Source: JAGVSZ01 sp963747775
GTDB lineage: Bacteria > Pseudomonadota > Gammaproteobacteria > Burkholderiales > SG8-39
Assembly (NCBI GenBank): GCA_963747775.1
Contig: CAVVGT010000006.1
Coordinates: 434,001-498,000, forward strand
DNA length: 64,000 nt
Reading direction: 5' to 3'
Shown here: piece after piece, positions 37,668 through 45,681 of the stretch
How the letters are laid out: each line of letters begins with the position of its first letter
Numbering within the stretch: the first letter of the stretch is position 1
Notes under the pieces: model-generated
The model's database searches: none
What the model was told of the DNA's origin: nothing
The model's input: only the letters and a program-made list of their open reading frames with translations
Program-made: the position numbers and the translations under genes

Positions 37668-38843
37668 ATGAGCGAACATTTCCATTTCGACACCCAGGCC
37701 GTCCGGGCCGGGATCCATCGCAGCGAATTCAACGAGCACTCGGAGGCGCTGTACCTGACCTCGAGCTTCGTGTTCCGGAGCGCCGCCCAGGCGGCGGCGC
37801 GGTTCGCGAACGAAGAGCCGGGCTACGTCTACTCGCGCTTCAGCAACCCGACGGTGACGGCGTTCCAGGAGCGCCTAGCCGCGCTCGAGGGCGGCGAGGC
37901 GTGCGTCGCGACCGCTTCCGGCATGTCCGCGATCCTCGCCTGCGCCATGGGCCTGCTCAAGAGCGGCGACCATCTCGTCTCGTCGTCGAGCATCTTCGGT
38001 GCGACGGTCCAGCTCTTCACCACGGTGCTCGGAAAGTTCGGCGTCGAGACCACGTTCGTCTCGAGCGGCGACCCCGCTGCCTGGGCGCGTGCGGTGAGGC
38101 CGACGACGCGGCTGCTGTTTCTCGAGACGCCGTCCAATCCGCTGACCGAGGTCGCCGACATCAACGCGCTCGCCGGCGTCGCGAAACGTGCGGGGGCCGT
38201 GTTCGCGGTGGACAACTGCTTCTGCACGCCGGCGCTGCAGCGGCCGCTTGCGCTCGGCGCGGACCTGGTGATCCACTCGGCCACCAAGTATCTCGACGGG
38301 CAGGGCAGGGTGCTCGGCGGGGCGGTGGTCGGTCGGCGCGAGCTCGTCATGGACGGCGTGTTCCCGTTCCTGCGCACTGCGGGCCCGAGCCTCTCGCCGT
38401 TCAATGCCTGGGTGCTGCTGAAAGGCCTGGAGACTCTGCGCATCCGGATGGACGCGCAGTCGGAACGGGCGCTCGAGCTCGCCCACTGGGTCGAAGCGCA
38501 TCCGCGCGTCGAGCGCGTCTACTATCCCGGGCTCGATTCTCACCCGCAGCACCTACTGGCGATGCGCCAGCAGACCGCGGGCGGCGCGATCGTCTCCTTC
38601 GACGTCCGCGGCGGGCGCGAGGCGGCTTGGCGCGTGATCGACGCGACGCGGCTCATTTCGATCACCGCCAACCTGGGCGACACCAAAAGCACCATCACCC
38701 ATCCTGCAACGACGACCCACGGCCGCATTAATGCCGAAGCACGCGCGGCCGCAGGGATCGGCGACGGGCTCGTGCGCGTCGCGGTCGGACTCGAGTCGGT
38801 GGAGGATCTAAAGGCCGACCTCGCGCGCGGGCTGGACGTCTAG
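37668..38843 (+). CDS. metZ: O-succinylhomoserine sulfhydrylase
   Basis: A 391-residue PLP enzyme of the Cys/Met-metabolism family that makes homocysteine from O-succinylhomoserine and sulfide. The PLP lysine is in DLVIHSATKYLDGQGRVLGG; GYVYSRFSNPTVTAFQERLA and ITANLGDTKSTITHPATTTH are family blocks. MetB or O-acetylhomoserine sulfhydrylase are alternatives, but the length and purF context favour MetZ. The ATG at 37668 follows AAGGTGTGAGC. It lies after a strong terminator. Confidence 0.92.
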   Translation: MSEHFHFDTQAVRAGIHRSEFNEHSEALYLTSSFVFRSAAQAAARFANEEPGYVYSRFSNPTVTAFQERLAALEGGEACVATASGMSAILACAMGLLKSGDHLVSSSSIFGATVQLFTTVLGKFGVETTFVSSGDPAAWARAVRPTTRLLFLETPSNPLTEVADINALAGVAKRAGAVFAVDNCFCTPALQRPLALGADLVIHSATKYLDGQGRVLGGAVVGRRELVMDGVFPFLRTAGPSLSPFNAWVLLKGLETLRIRMDAQSERALELAHWVEAHPRVERVYYPGLDSHPQHLLAMRQQTAGGAIVSFDVRGGREAAWRVIDATRLISITANLGDTKSTITHPATTTHGRINAEARAAAGIGDGLVRVAVGLESVEDLKADLARGLDV

Positions 38844-38856
38844 GGAATGCCGGAAG

Positions 38857-38878
38857 AAAGGGGGATGCCTCCCCCTTT
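38857..38878 (+). terminator. Hairpin after metZ
   Basis: AAAGGGGGA-TGCC-TCCCCCTTT is a perfect nine-pair stem 13 bases past the metZ stop, in the gap between metZ and convergent lpxH. Being symmetrical it could serve both genes. The tract after it is C-rich rather than T-rich. Confidence 0.65.
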
Positions 38879-38943
38879 GCCCCCCCTGCTTCAGGAGGGG
38901 CGCTGCTTCATTCGTCGAATAAATCAGGGTTTTCCTGGCCGGC

Positions 38944-39672
38944 TCAGTCGAGCGCGACCGCAGCGCAACCGCGCGCATCGCAGCGCAGATAGCTCGCGCG
39001 CTGGTACCAATCGCCCAGCACCCACCGCTCGCAGGTTTGGCCGTCGAGCGCGTGGACATGGCGTCCGGGGCGGTGCGTGTGCCCGTGGATGAGCCGCGGA
39101 TAGCCGTGCGTGCGCAGCGCCGCCTCCACCGTGGCGACGCTGACGTCCATGATCTCCGGCGTCTTCACGCCCTTCTCGGACTCGCTCACCGAGCGCAGGC
39201 CGCCGACGATCGCGCGTCGCACGCCGCGCGGCAGCGCGCGGAAGGTGCGCACCACGATCGGCCGCCGGACACGCGCGCGAAAGCGCTGATAGCGGACATC
39301 GTCCGTGCAGAGCGTGTCGCCGTGCATCAGCAACGTGCGCGTGCCGAACAGGTCCCGGACCGTCGGATCGTGGATGAGTCGCAGACCGCCGCGCTGCGCG
39401 GCGCGACCGCTCACGAGGAAATCGCGGTTGCCGTGCTGGAGGGAGATCTCGACGTCGGTCGCGGCGAGCGCTGCGAGTGCTTCGAGCACCTCGCGATTGA
39501 AGGGCTCGTCGGCGTCGTCGTCGCCGATCCAGTGATCGAAGAGATCCCCGAGGATGTAGAGCGCCGAAGCGGTGCGCGCCTCCGCGGCGAGGAAGCGCAG
39601 GAACCGGGCGACCATGTCCGGCCGCTCGGGCGAGAGGTGCAGGTCGGAGACGAAGAGCGCCGGGCGCTCCAC
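38944..39672 (-). CDS. lpxH: UDP-2,3-diacylglucosamine diphosphatase
   Basis: A 242-residue calcineurin-like phosphoesterase that hydrolyses UDP-2,3-diacylglucosamine to lipid X in lipid A synthesis. The metal motifs are SDLHLS near the N-terminus, LGDLFDHWIGDDD, HGNRDFLV, LMHGDTLCTDD and LIHGHTHRPG. Length matches E. coli LpxH (240). It is the last gene of the minus-strand TPR-cyclophilin-cyclophilin-lpxH series; ppiB-lpxH adjacency is common in proteobacteria. Confidence 0.95.
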   Translation of the reverse strand: MERPALFVSDLHLSPERPDMVARFLRFLAAEARTASALYILGDLFDHWIGDDDADEPFNREVLEALAALAATDVEISLQHGNRDFLVSGRAAQRGGLRLIHDPTVRDLFGTRTLLMHGDTLCTDDVRYQRFRARVRRPIVVRTFRALPRGVRRAIVGGLRSVSESEKGVKTPEIMDVSVATVEAALRTHGYPRLIHGHTHRPGRHVHALDGQTCERWVLGDWYQRASYLRCDARGCAAVALD

Positions 39673-39700
39673 GACGGCGGCGGAGCCCGTTGCGCCGCGG

Positions 39701-40192
39701 CTAGACGACTTCGGCCCGCTCGAGGATCACGTCCTGCTGCGGGACATCCTGGTGCATGCCGCTGCGACCCGTCTTCACGGCCTTGATCCGGTCGACGACG
39801 TCCTGCCCCTCGACCACCTTCGCGAACACGCAGTAGCCCCAGCCCTGCGGCGTCGGGGCGGTGTGGTTCAGGAAGTCGTTGTCCTTCACGTTGACGAAGA
39901 ACTGCGCGCTGGCCGAGTGCGGGTCGTTGGTGCGCGCCATCGCGACGGTGTAGCGGTCGTTCTTGAGACCGTTCGTCGCCTCGTTCTTGACCGGCGCGCG
40001 CGTCGGCTTCTGCTTCATGCCCGGCTCGAACCCGCCGCCCTGGACCATGAACCCGTCGATCACGCGGTGGAAGATCGTGTTGGCGTAGTGGCCGCTCTCG
40101 ACGTAGGCGAGGAAGTTCTTCACCGTCTCGGGCGCTTTGGCCGCGTCGAGTTCGAGCGTGATGACACCGAAATTCGTGTGCAGCTTGACCAT
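39701..40192 (-). CDS. ppiB: Peptidyl-prolyl cis-trans isomerase B (cytoplasmic cyclophilin)
   Basis: A 163-residue cyclophilin without a signal peptide. Key stretches are NTIFHRVIDGFMVQGGGF with the catalytic Arg, SASAQFFVNVKDNDFLNH and the GYCVFAKVVEGQDVVDRI end. It starts MVKLHTNFGVITLELD and lies ten bases after the stop of a periplasmic paralogue. It speeds proline isomerisation in protein folding. Confidence 0.94.
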   Translation of the reverse strand: MVKLHTNFGVITLELDAAKAPETVKNFLAYVESGHYANTIFHRVIDGFMVQGGGFEPGMKQKPTRAPVKNEATNGLKNDRYTVAMARTNDPHSASAQFFVNVKDNDFLNHTAPTPQGWGYCVFAKVVEGQDVVDRIKAVKTGRSGMHQDVPQQDVILERAEVV

Positions 40193-40202
40193 GGCGGTCT
40201 CC

Positions 40203-40772
40203 TTACTTGGCCGGCAGGATGGTGGCGGACTCCACGATGACCGGCTCGCGCGGGACGTTCTGGTGCGGGCCGGCATTGCCCGTGGGAACCTTGGCGATCT
40301 TGTCGATGATGTCCATGCCGGACACCACTTTCCCGAACACCGTGTAGCCGTAGCCCTGCGGCGTCGCCTCGCGGAAGTTGAGGAATTCGTTGTTCTTCAG
40401 GTTGATGAAGAACTGGGCGCTCGCCGAGTGCGGATTCGGCGTCCGCGCCATGGCGATCGTGCCGTAGTCGTTCTTCAGGCCGTTCGCCGCCTCGTTCTCG
40501 ATCGTGGCACGGGTCGGCTTCTGCTTCATGTCCTTGTCGAAGCCCCCGCCCTGGACCATGAAGCCGTCGATGACGCGGTGGAAGACCGTGCCGTTGTAGT
40601 GCCCGTCCTTCACGTACTGGAGAAAGTTCGCCACCGTCTTCGGCGCCTTCGCCTGGTTGAGCTCGATGACGATCGCGCCGCGATTGGTCTTGAGCTCGAC
40701 GCGCGGATCGGCGGCGAACGCCGCTTCGGTCGCGAGGGTAGACAGGGCGAGCAGGGCGAGCAGTTTGCGCAA
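40203..40772 (-). CDS. Peptidyl-prolyl cis-trans isomerase, periplasmic cyclophilin
   Basis: A 189-residue cyclophilin with a cleavable signal peptide (MRKLLALLALSTLATEAAFA, cut before ADPRVELKTN). FHRVIDGFMVQGGGFDKDM and SASAQFFINLKNNEFLN are the family blocks. The start is TTG at 40772, with AAAGGA eight bases upstream; no ATG is available near it. It is closely related to the ppiB gene immediately downstream and probably arose by duplication, one copy for each side of the inner membrane (PpiA-like role). Confidence 0.9.
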   Translation of the reverse strand: MRKLLALLALSTLATEAAFAADPRVELKTNRGAIVIELNQAKAPKTVANFLQYVKDGHYNGTVFHRVIDGFMVQGGGFDKDMKQKPTRATIENEAANGLKNDYGTIAMARTPNPHSASAQFFINLKNNEFLNFREATPQGYGYTVFGKVVSGMDIIDKIAKVPTGNAGPHQNVPREPVIVESATILPAK

Positions 40773-40791
40773 AGCGGTTCCTTTCGTCGGG

Positions 40792-41331
40792 TTACTTCGG
40801 CGCCGGAGCGTCGGGTTTCTTCTGCGGGGCGAACCCCACGAGCTCGCGCGCGAGCGCGAGCTTGGCGGTGGCATTGCGGTTGCGCGCATCGAACTGCGCC
40901 GCTTTCTCGTAAGCCTGTGCGGACAGCCGCGCGTAGACGTCGCCGAGGTTCTCGTACGCGGTCGCGTAGTCGGGCTTCGCGCGGATCGCCATCTCGAGGC
41001 TCGCGCGCGCACGCTCGTACTCGCCGCGCGCGGCGTAGAGGACCGCGACGTTGTTGTAGGGCTCGGGCAGTTCCGGGTAATCCTGCGTGAGCACCAGGAA
41101 CACCTGGAAGGCCTCGTCGGGTCGGGCGAGCTCCGTCAGGATCACGCCCCGCAGGAATCGCCCGTCGGCGTCCTGCGGCTTCGCTGCGAGGTGCTTGTCC
41201 ACCGCCGCGAGCGCGCCGGAAGCGTTGCCCGTGCGCAGCGCAGCGCGTGCTTCGCGCAAGTCGTCCACCTGCGCGTGGACCGCGAGCGCGAGCGCGGCGA
41301 GCAGGGCGGCGATGATGGGTGCGGGGCGCAT
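40792..41331 (-). CDS. Periplasmic TPR-repeat protein
   Basis: A 179-residue protein with a signal peptide (MRPAPIIAALLAALALAVHA) and three to four tetratricopeptide repeats between ~25 and 160 (GNASGALAAVDKHLAAKPQD, PEPYNNVAVLYAARGEYERA, YATAYENLGDVYARLSAQAY). It is a protein-protein interaction scaffold of unknown partner. It heads the four-gene minus-strand group with the cyclophilins and lpxH and is divergent from cysS. Confidence 0.85.
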   Translation of the reverse strand: MRPAPIIAALLAALALAVHAQVDDLREARAALRTGNASGALAAVDKHLAAKPQDADGRFLRGVILTELARPDEAFQVFLVLTQDYPELPEPYNNVAVLYAARGEYERARASLEMAIRAKPDYATAYENLGDVYARLSAQAYEKAAQFDARNRNATAKLALARELVGFAPQKKPDAPAPK

Positions 41332-41451
41332 TGTGGGCTATACTGCGGCGCAATTCCAAGGCGCTGAATTCTAGCAAGAAGCCCGGGCCGCCAACAGGCA
41401 AAGGGCCTTCCTGCAGCGCGCCGGCGCCGCGCTCCCAACGTCGGTTCCGAC

Positions 41452-42864
41452 ATGCTCAAGCTCTACAACACGCTGACGCGCAGCAAGCAGGACTTCGTCC
41501 CGATCGAACCCGGCCGCGTGCGCATGTACGTGTGTGGCATGACCGTCTACGACTATTGCCACATCGGACACGCGCGGGTCATGGTGGTGTTCGACGTCGT
41601 GCAGCGGTGGCTGCGGGCGAGCGGCTACCAGCTGACCTACGTCCGCAACATCACCGACATCGACGACAAGATCATCCGGCGCGCCGTCGAAAACAAGGAG
41701 ACGATCGGCGCGCTCACCGAGCGGTTCATCGGATTCATGCACGAAGACGAGCGTGCCCTCGGCATCCAGCCACCGGACCACGAGCCGCGCGCGACCCAGT
41801 ACGTCCCGCAGATGCTTTCGATGATCGGCGCGCTCGAGTCGAACGGTCTCGCCTATCGCGCGGCGAGCGGCGATGTGAACTACGCGGTGCGCAAGTTCCC
41901 GGGGTACGGAAGGCTTTCCGGCAAATCGCTGGACGAGCTGCGCGCCGGTGAGCGGGTGGAAGTCGACCAGGGCAAGCAGGACCCGCTCGACTTCGTGCTC
42001 TGGAAGCGCGCGAAAGAGGGCGAGCCAGCGTGGCCGTCGCAATACGGCGGCGGGCGGCCGGGCTGGCACATCGAATGCTCGGCGATGTCCGAGACGCTGC
42101 TCGGCAGGCACTTCGACATCCACGGCGGCGGCGCGGACCTGCAGTTCCCGCACCACGAAAACGAGATCGCGCAGTCGGAGGGCGCCAACGGCGAGACGTT
42201 CGTGAACTACTGGCTGCACAACGGGTTCGTACGTGTCGACGACGAGAAGATGTCGAAGTCGCTCGGCAACTTCTTCACCATTCGCGAGGTATTGGCAAAA
42301 GGCTACAAGCCGGAGGAAGTGCGGCTCTTTATCCTCAGCGCCCACTACCGGAGTCCGCTTAATTACTCCGACAAGCACCTTGCCGAGGCGCGGAACCGTC
42401 TGAACAGTCTTTATACGGCGCTTAGGCGCGCACCGCTTACCGTTCCCGCAATCGATTGGTCAGAGTCTCGTGCGGCGCGGTTCAAGGCGGCGATGGACGA
42501 TGACTTCAATACGCCGGAAGCGCTTGCGATGCTCTCCGAGCTTGCGAAGGCTGCGAATTCGGGATCAGTAGAATCGGCAGAACTGCTGCGCGCGCTCGGC
42601 GGCGTATTGGGTTTGCTCCAGCGGGATGCGGATGACCATCTAAAGGGAGACGTTACGGTTGAGTCGACAGGTCAGTCTGTCCTAAGCGGACAAGGCTCGG
42701 TGGGCGTCCTTACCAAAGCTCAAATTGACGGGCTCATCGAAAAGCGAGTCACAGCGCGAAAGGCAAAGAACTTCGCCGAAGCCGACCGTATCCGCAAGGC
42801 GCTGCTCGACGCCGGGATCGTGCTCGAGGACGGTCCGGCCGGGACCACCTGGCGGCGCGCGTAG
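41452..42864 (+). CDS. cysS: Cysteinyl-tRNA synthetase, with a composition break in its 3' part
   Basis: A 470-residue class I synthetase. The HIGH motif (CHIGHARVMV, ~36-45) and KMSKSLGN (~264-271) are intact, as are the zinc-binding Cys28 (YVCGMTVYDY) and WHIECSAMSE. From about 42,350 to 42,770 the base composition drops and many T- and A-ending codons appear (CTT, TTA, CAA, GAA), unlike the rest. There the protein carries a Ser/Gly/Thr-rich stretch (VTVESTGQSVLSGQGSVG) before the normal C-terminal anticodon-binding helices (KAKNFAEADRIRKALLD). This could be a recombined segment. Function should be intact. Confidence 0.95.
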   Translation: MLKLYNTLTRSKQDFVPIEPGRVRMYVCGMTVYDYCHIGHARVMVVFDVVQRWLRASGYQLTYVRNITDIDDKIIRRAVENKETIGALTERFIGFMHEDERALGIQPPDHEPRATQYVPQMLSMIGALESNGLAYRAASGDVNYAVRKFPGYGRLSGKSLDELRAGERVEVDQGKQDPLDFVLWKRAKEGEPAWPSQYGGGRPGWHIECSAMSETLLGRHFDIHGGGADLQFPHHENEIAQSEGANGETFVNYWLHNGFVRVDDEKMSKSLGNFFTIREVLAKGYKPEEVRLFILSAHYRSPLNYSDKHLAEARNRLNSLYTALRRAPLTVPAIDWSESRAARFKAAMDDDFNTPEALAMLSELAKAANSGSVESAELLRALGGVLGLLQRDADDHLKGDVTVESTGQSVLSGQGSVGVLTKAQIDGLIEKRVTARKAKNFAEADRIRKALLDAGIVLEDGPAGTTWRRA

Positions 42865-42879
42865 CCGCCGTCAAACGAA

Positions 42880-42903
42880 AACGGGCGCCGATCGGCGCCC
42901 GTT
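42880..42903. terminator. Bidirectional terminator between cysS and the convergent binding-protein gene
   Basis: A perfect 24-base palindrome (AACGGGCGCCGA and its complement) 15 bases past the cysS stop and 22 bases past the convergent stop. CGAAAA and TTCCTGCC flank it. The symmetry suits termination in both directions. Confidence 0.75.
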
Positions 42904-42925
42904 CCTGCCTTGCGGGCGTGCCCGC

Positions 42926-44050
42926 TCAGTCCTTGAACGCGAGGTCGCGTCCGAGGATGGTCAGGCCGACGTAGCTGCTGCCGTTGTGGTTGCTCGGCGT
43001 GAAATTGACGATGTATCCGCCGAGATCGTAGTTCTGGATCGTGTCGAGCGCCTGCAGCAGCTTCTCGCGCGTCGGCTGCGGACCGGCGCGGCGGATGCCC
43101 TCCACGAGCACCTTCATCGCGATGTAGGACTCGAGCGCCTGGAAGGAGTAGTCCTTCTTGCCCTTCAGCTTCTCGACCGCATCCTGGTACTCCTTGACGA
43201 TCGGGATCGAGCGCTTGGACACGGTCGGCACGACCTGGGCCATCGCTACGCCCAGACCCTCGGCGCCGAGCGCCCCGGCGAGCGACGTCGAGCCGGGAAA
43301 CGAGTTGCTGATGAACTGCGCGCCCGAGCCCTGCTTGCGCGACAGCTTGACAAAATCCGCGGCGTGCTTGTAGAGCGTCGTGGTGATCACGACGTCGGGG
43401 TTGGCCTGCATTACCTTCGCGACGTCCTTGCTGATGTCGGTCTGCGTCCGCTGCAGCGACGCGACCGCGACCACGCTGAGGTTGCGCGCTTTCAGCGCGC
43501 GCTCCACGGCGCCGTAGTTCGCCTTGCCGATCGCATCCTCGTAGTGGACGATCGCGAAGCGCTTGATGCCGAACGTCGTGTAGTGGTCGACGACTTTCTC
43601 CATCTCGTCGGCGTAGCTTGCGCGATGGTTGTAGACGAAGCGGTTGAACTTGCGCATCGGGTCGGCCCCGGTGAACGGCGCGACGAACGCGATGCGCGCC
43701 GCCTCGACGCTCGGGAGCGCAGGCTGACTGAGCGTCGCGCTGCCGTAACCGAATAGGGCGATCACACCCTGGTCGATCAGCGTCTTGGTGTTCGCTTCGG
43801 ACTTCTTGGTGTCGTTCGCATCGTCGAGCGACACGAACTCGATCTTGCGGCCGTTAACGCCGCCGGCATCGTTCACTTTCTTGAGGTACGCGAGGGCGCC
43901 TTCCCGGATGTCCTCGCCAAGCTCCTTGTTGGAGCCGCTGAGGGGCACCGATTGGCCGATCACGATCGGGCCGCCGGGGTCTCTCTGGGCGAACGCCGGC
44001 AGGGCGAACGCGGTGGCCAAGGCGACGGCAACGAATGTTCTGCGGTGCAT
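42926..44050 (-). CDS. ABC transporter substrate-binding protein, branched-chain amino-acid type
   Basis: A 374-residue periplasmic binding protein (Peripla_BP_6 family, LivJ-like) with a signal peptide (MHRRTFVAVALATAFALPAFA, cut before QRD). PIVIGQSVPLSGSNKELGED and LKKVNDAGGVNGRKIEFVSL are the family start; QDAVEKLKGKKDYSFQALES lies near the end. No permease or ATPase genes are adjacent, so it is an orphan receptor whose ligand (amino acid, amide or aromatic) is unknown. Confidence 0.9.
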   Translation of the reverse strand: MHRRTFVAVALATAFALPAFAQRDPGGPIVIGQSVPLSGSNKELGEDIREGALAYLKKVNDAGGVNGRKIEFVSLDDANDTKKSEANTKTLIDQGVIALFGYGSATLSQPALPSVEAARIAFVAPFTGADPMRKFNRFVYNHRASYADEMEKVVDHYTTFGIKRFAIVHYEDAIGKANYGAVERALKARNLSVVAVASLQRTQTDISKDVAKVMQANPDVVITTTLYKHAADFVKLSRKQGSGAQFISNSFPGSTSLAGALGAEGLGVAMAQVVPTVSKRSIPIVKEYQDAVEKLKGKKDYSFQALESYIAMKVLVEGIRRAGPQPTREKLLQALDTIQNYDLGGYIVNFTPSNHNGSSYVGLTILGRDLAFKD

Positions 44051-44424
44051 GGGGGCTCCTCCAAACCAGCTCAGATTAGGCGCAAAGAATCGCGTCTAAT
44101 GCCGCGTCGGTCCAGGAAGAATTGCCGATCTGGGGGCCCGGCGCAAGGGGGGGGTGCAAAAACCTCACGGGAGGCTCAGGCTGAACGCTCGAACCGTGCG
44201 GGGCGCCCGGCACGGGCGCGCGCGACCCTGAACTTCGGCCCGCCGATGATCGAGACCCGCGAGTATTCGGGGCTTGTCGCCTCGGATCGATGGTGGCAGC
44301 GCCTGGGTACGCGAGGTTCACGTTCGGTCCAATCCAGCGACCCCAGGCGACCGGCATCATTTACCGGCGTGGATCGCGGCTTATCAGTTGCAGGAAAGCA
44401 ACGCCCCGGAGCCGGGGCCGGCGA
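44051..44424. other. 374-base gap between the binding-protein and dnaJ genes
   Basis: No convincing gene on either strand. It must hold the promoter of the binding-protein gene at its left end and the dnaJ terminator at its right end (44403-44418). Composition matches the genome, except a run of nine Gs near 44150. Confidence 0.5.
44403..44418 (-). terminator. dnaJ terminator hairpin
   Basis: On the minus strand GCCCCG-GCTC-CGGGGC followed by GTTGCTTTCC, starting seven bases past the dnaJ stop. Short but GC-rich stem; the T-tract is imperfect. Confidence 0.6.
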
Positions 44425-45546
44425 TCAGGACGCGAAAAACTCCCGCACCTTATCCATCCACGACTTCGCGCGCGGGTTGTGACGGTCGCTGTGCTTCTGC
44501 GTGATCGCGTCGAACTCCCGCAGCAACTCTTTCTGGCGCTCGGTCAGGTTCACCGGAGTCTCGATCACGACGTGGCAGAACAGATCGCCGTGCGTGCTGG
44601 AGCGCACGCCCTTGATGCCCTTGCCGCGCAAACGGAACACCCTGCCGCTCTGCGTCTCGGCGGGAACCTTGATCTTCGCCGCGCCGTCGAGGGTCGGGAT
44701 GTCGATCTCGCCGCCGAGCGCAGCGGCCGCGAAAGCGATCGGCATCTCGCAGTGCAGGTCGTCGTGGTCGCGCTGGAACACCGCGTGAGGCTTGATCCGG
44801 ATCTGGACGTACAGATCGCCAGGGGGGCCGCCGTTCATGCCGGGCTCGCCCTCGTTCGCGAGCCGGATCCGATCGCCCTCGTCGACGCCGCCCGGGATCT
44901 TCACGGAGAGCGTCTTCTGGGTCTTCACCCGGCCCGCGCCTTGGCACGCGCCGCACGGTTCGGCGATCATCTTGCCGGTGCCGTGGCAGCGCGGGCACGT
45001 CTGCTGGATCGAGAAGAACCCCTGCTGCATCCGCACCTGACCCTGGCCGTTGCAGGTCGAGCACGTCTGCGGCTTCGTGCCCGGCTTCGCTCCGGTCGCG
45101 CCGCAGCTCGCGCAGTCCTCGAACGTCGGGATGCGGATCTTCGTCTCGGTGCCGTGCGCCGCCTGCTCGAGCGCGATCTCGAGGTTGTAGCGCAGGTCGG
45201 CGCCGCGATAGACGCCCGAGCGCGTGCGGCCCTGCCCGAAGATGTCGCCGAAGATCTCGCCGAACGCGTCGGCGAAGTTCGAGAAGCCGGCGCCGCCGGC
45301 GCCGGCCATGCCGGCTTGATGATCCACCCCGGCGTGGCCGAACCGGTCGTACGCGGCGCGCTTCTGCTCGTCGGAGAGGACCTCGTAGGCTTCCTTGGCC
45401 TCCTTGAAATGCTCCTCGGCTTTCGGATGGTCCGGGTTGCGGTCGGGATGCCACTTCATCGCAAGCTTCCGGTAAGCCTTTTTGACGGCCTCCTCGTCCG
45501 CGTCGCGGTTGACGCCGAGCACCTCGTAATAGTCGCGCTTTGCCAT
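44425..45546 (-). CDS. dnaJ: Chaperone protein DnaJ
   Basis: A 373-residue Hsp40 co-chaperone. The J domain (1-70) has the HPD motif in MKWHPDRNPDHPKAEEHFKE. The Gly/Phe region follows (AGAGGAGFSNF), then the zinc domain with four CXXCXGXG-type repeats (CASCGATG, CSTCNGQG, CPRCHGTG, CGACQGAG), then the C-terminal substrate domain. It stimulates DnaK ATPase. A 135-base spacer with a strong hairpin separates it from dnaK. Confidence 0.98.
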   Translation of the reverse strand: MAKRDYYEVLGVNRDADEEAVKKAYRKLAMKWHPDRNPDHPKAEEHFKEAKEAYEVLSDEQKRAAYDRFGHAGVDHQAGMAGAGGAGFSNFADAFGEIFGDIFGQGRTRSGVYRGADLRYNLEIALEQAAHGTETKIRIPTFEDCASCGATGAKPGTKPQTCSTCNGQGQVRMQQGFFSIQQTCPRCHGTGKMIAEPCGACQGAGRVKTQKTLSVKIPGGVDEGDRIRLANEGEPGMNGGPPGDLYVQIRIKPHAVFQRDHDDLHCEMPIAFAAAALGGEIDIPTLDGAAKIKVPAETQSGRVFRLRGKGIKGVRSSTHGDLFCHVVIETPVNLTERQKELLREFDAITQKHSDRHNPRAKSWMDKVREFFAS

Positions 45547-45578
45547 CGCTCGTATCGCTACTGCCTCAGATAGCAGTT

Positions 45579-45621
45579 GGCCGAGTTAAGCGTTGCGTCC
45601 TTGCGACGCTTCAACTCGGCC
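45579..45621 (-). promoter_or_regulatory. Long stem-loop between dnaK and dnaJ
   Basis: GGCCGAGTTAAGCGT and ACGCTTCAACTCGGCC pair over 15 bases with a single bulged base, around a 12-base loop that itself holds TGCG/TGCG. It lies in the dnaK-dnaJ spacer, transcribed rightward to leftward. It could be an RNA-processing site or an attenuator setting the dnaK:dnaJ ratio; there is no T-run beyond it. Confidence 0.6.
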
Positions 45622-45681
45622 AGTTAGGGCGGCACGCGCCACCCGCGTGCGCCGACGCCCGATCGTCTTTCGCGTGACGGT

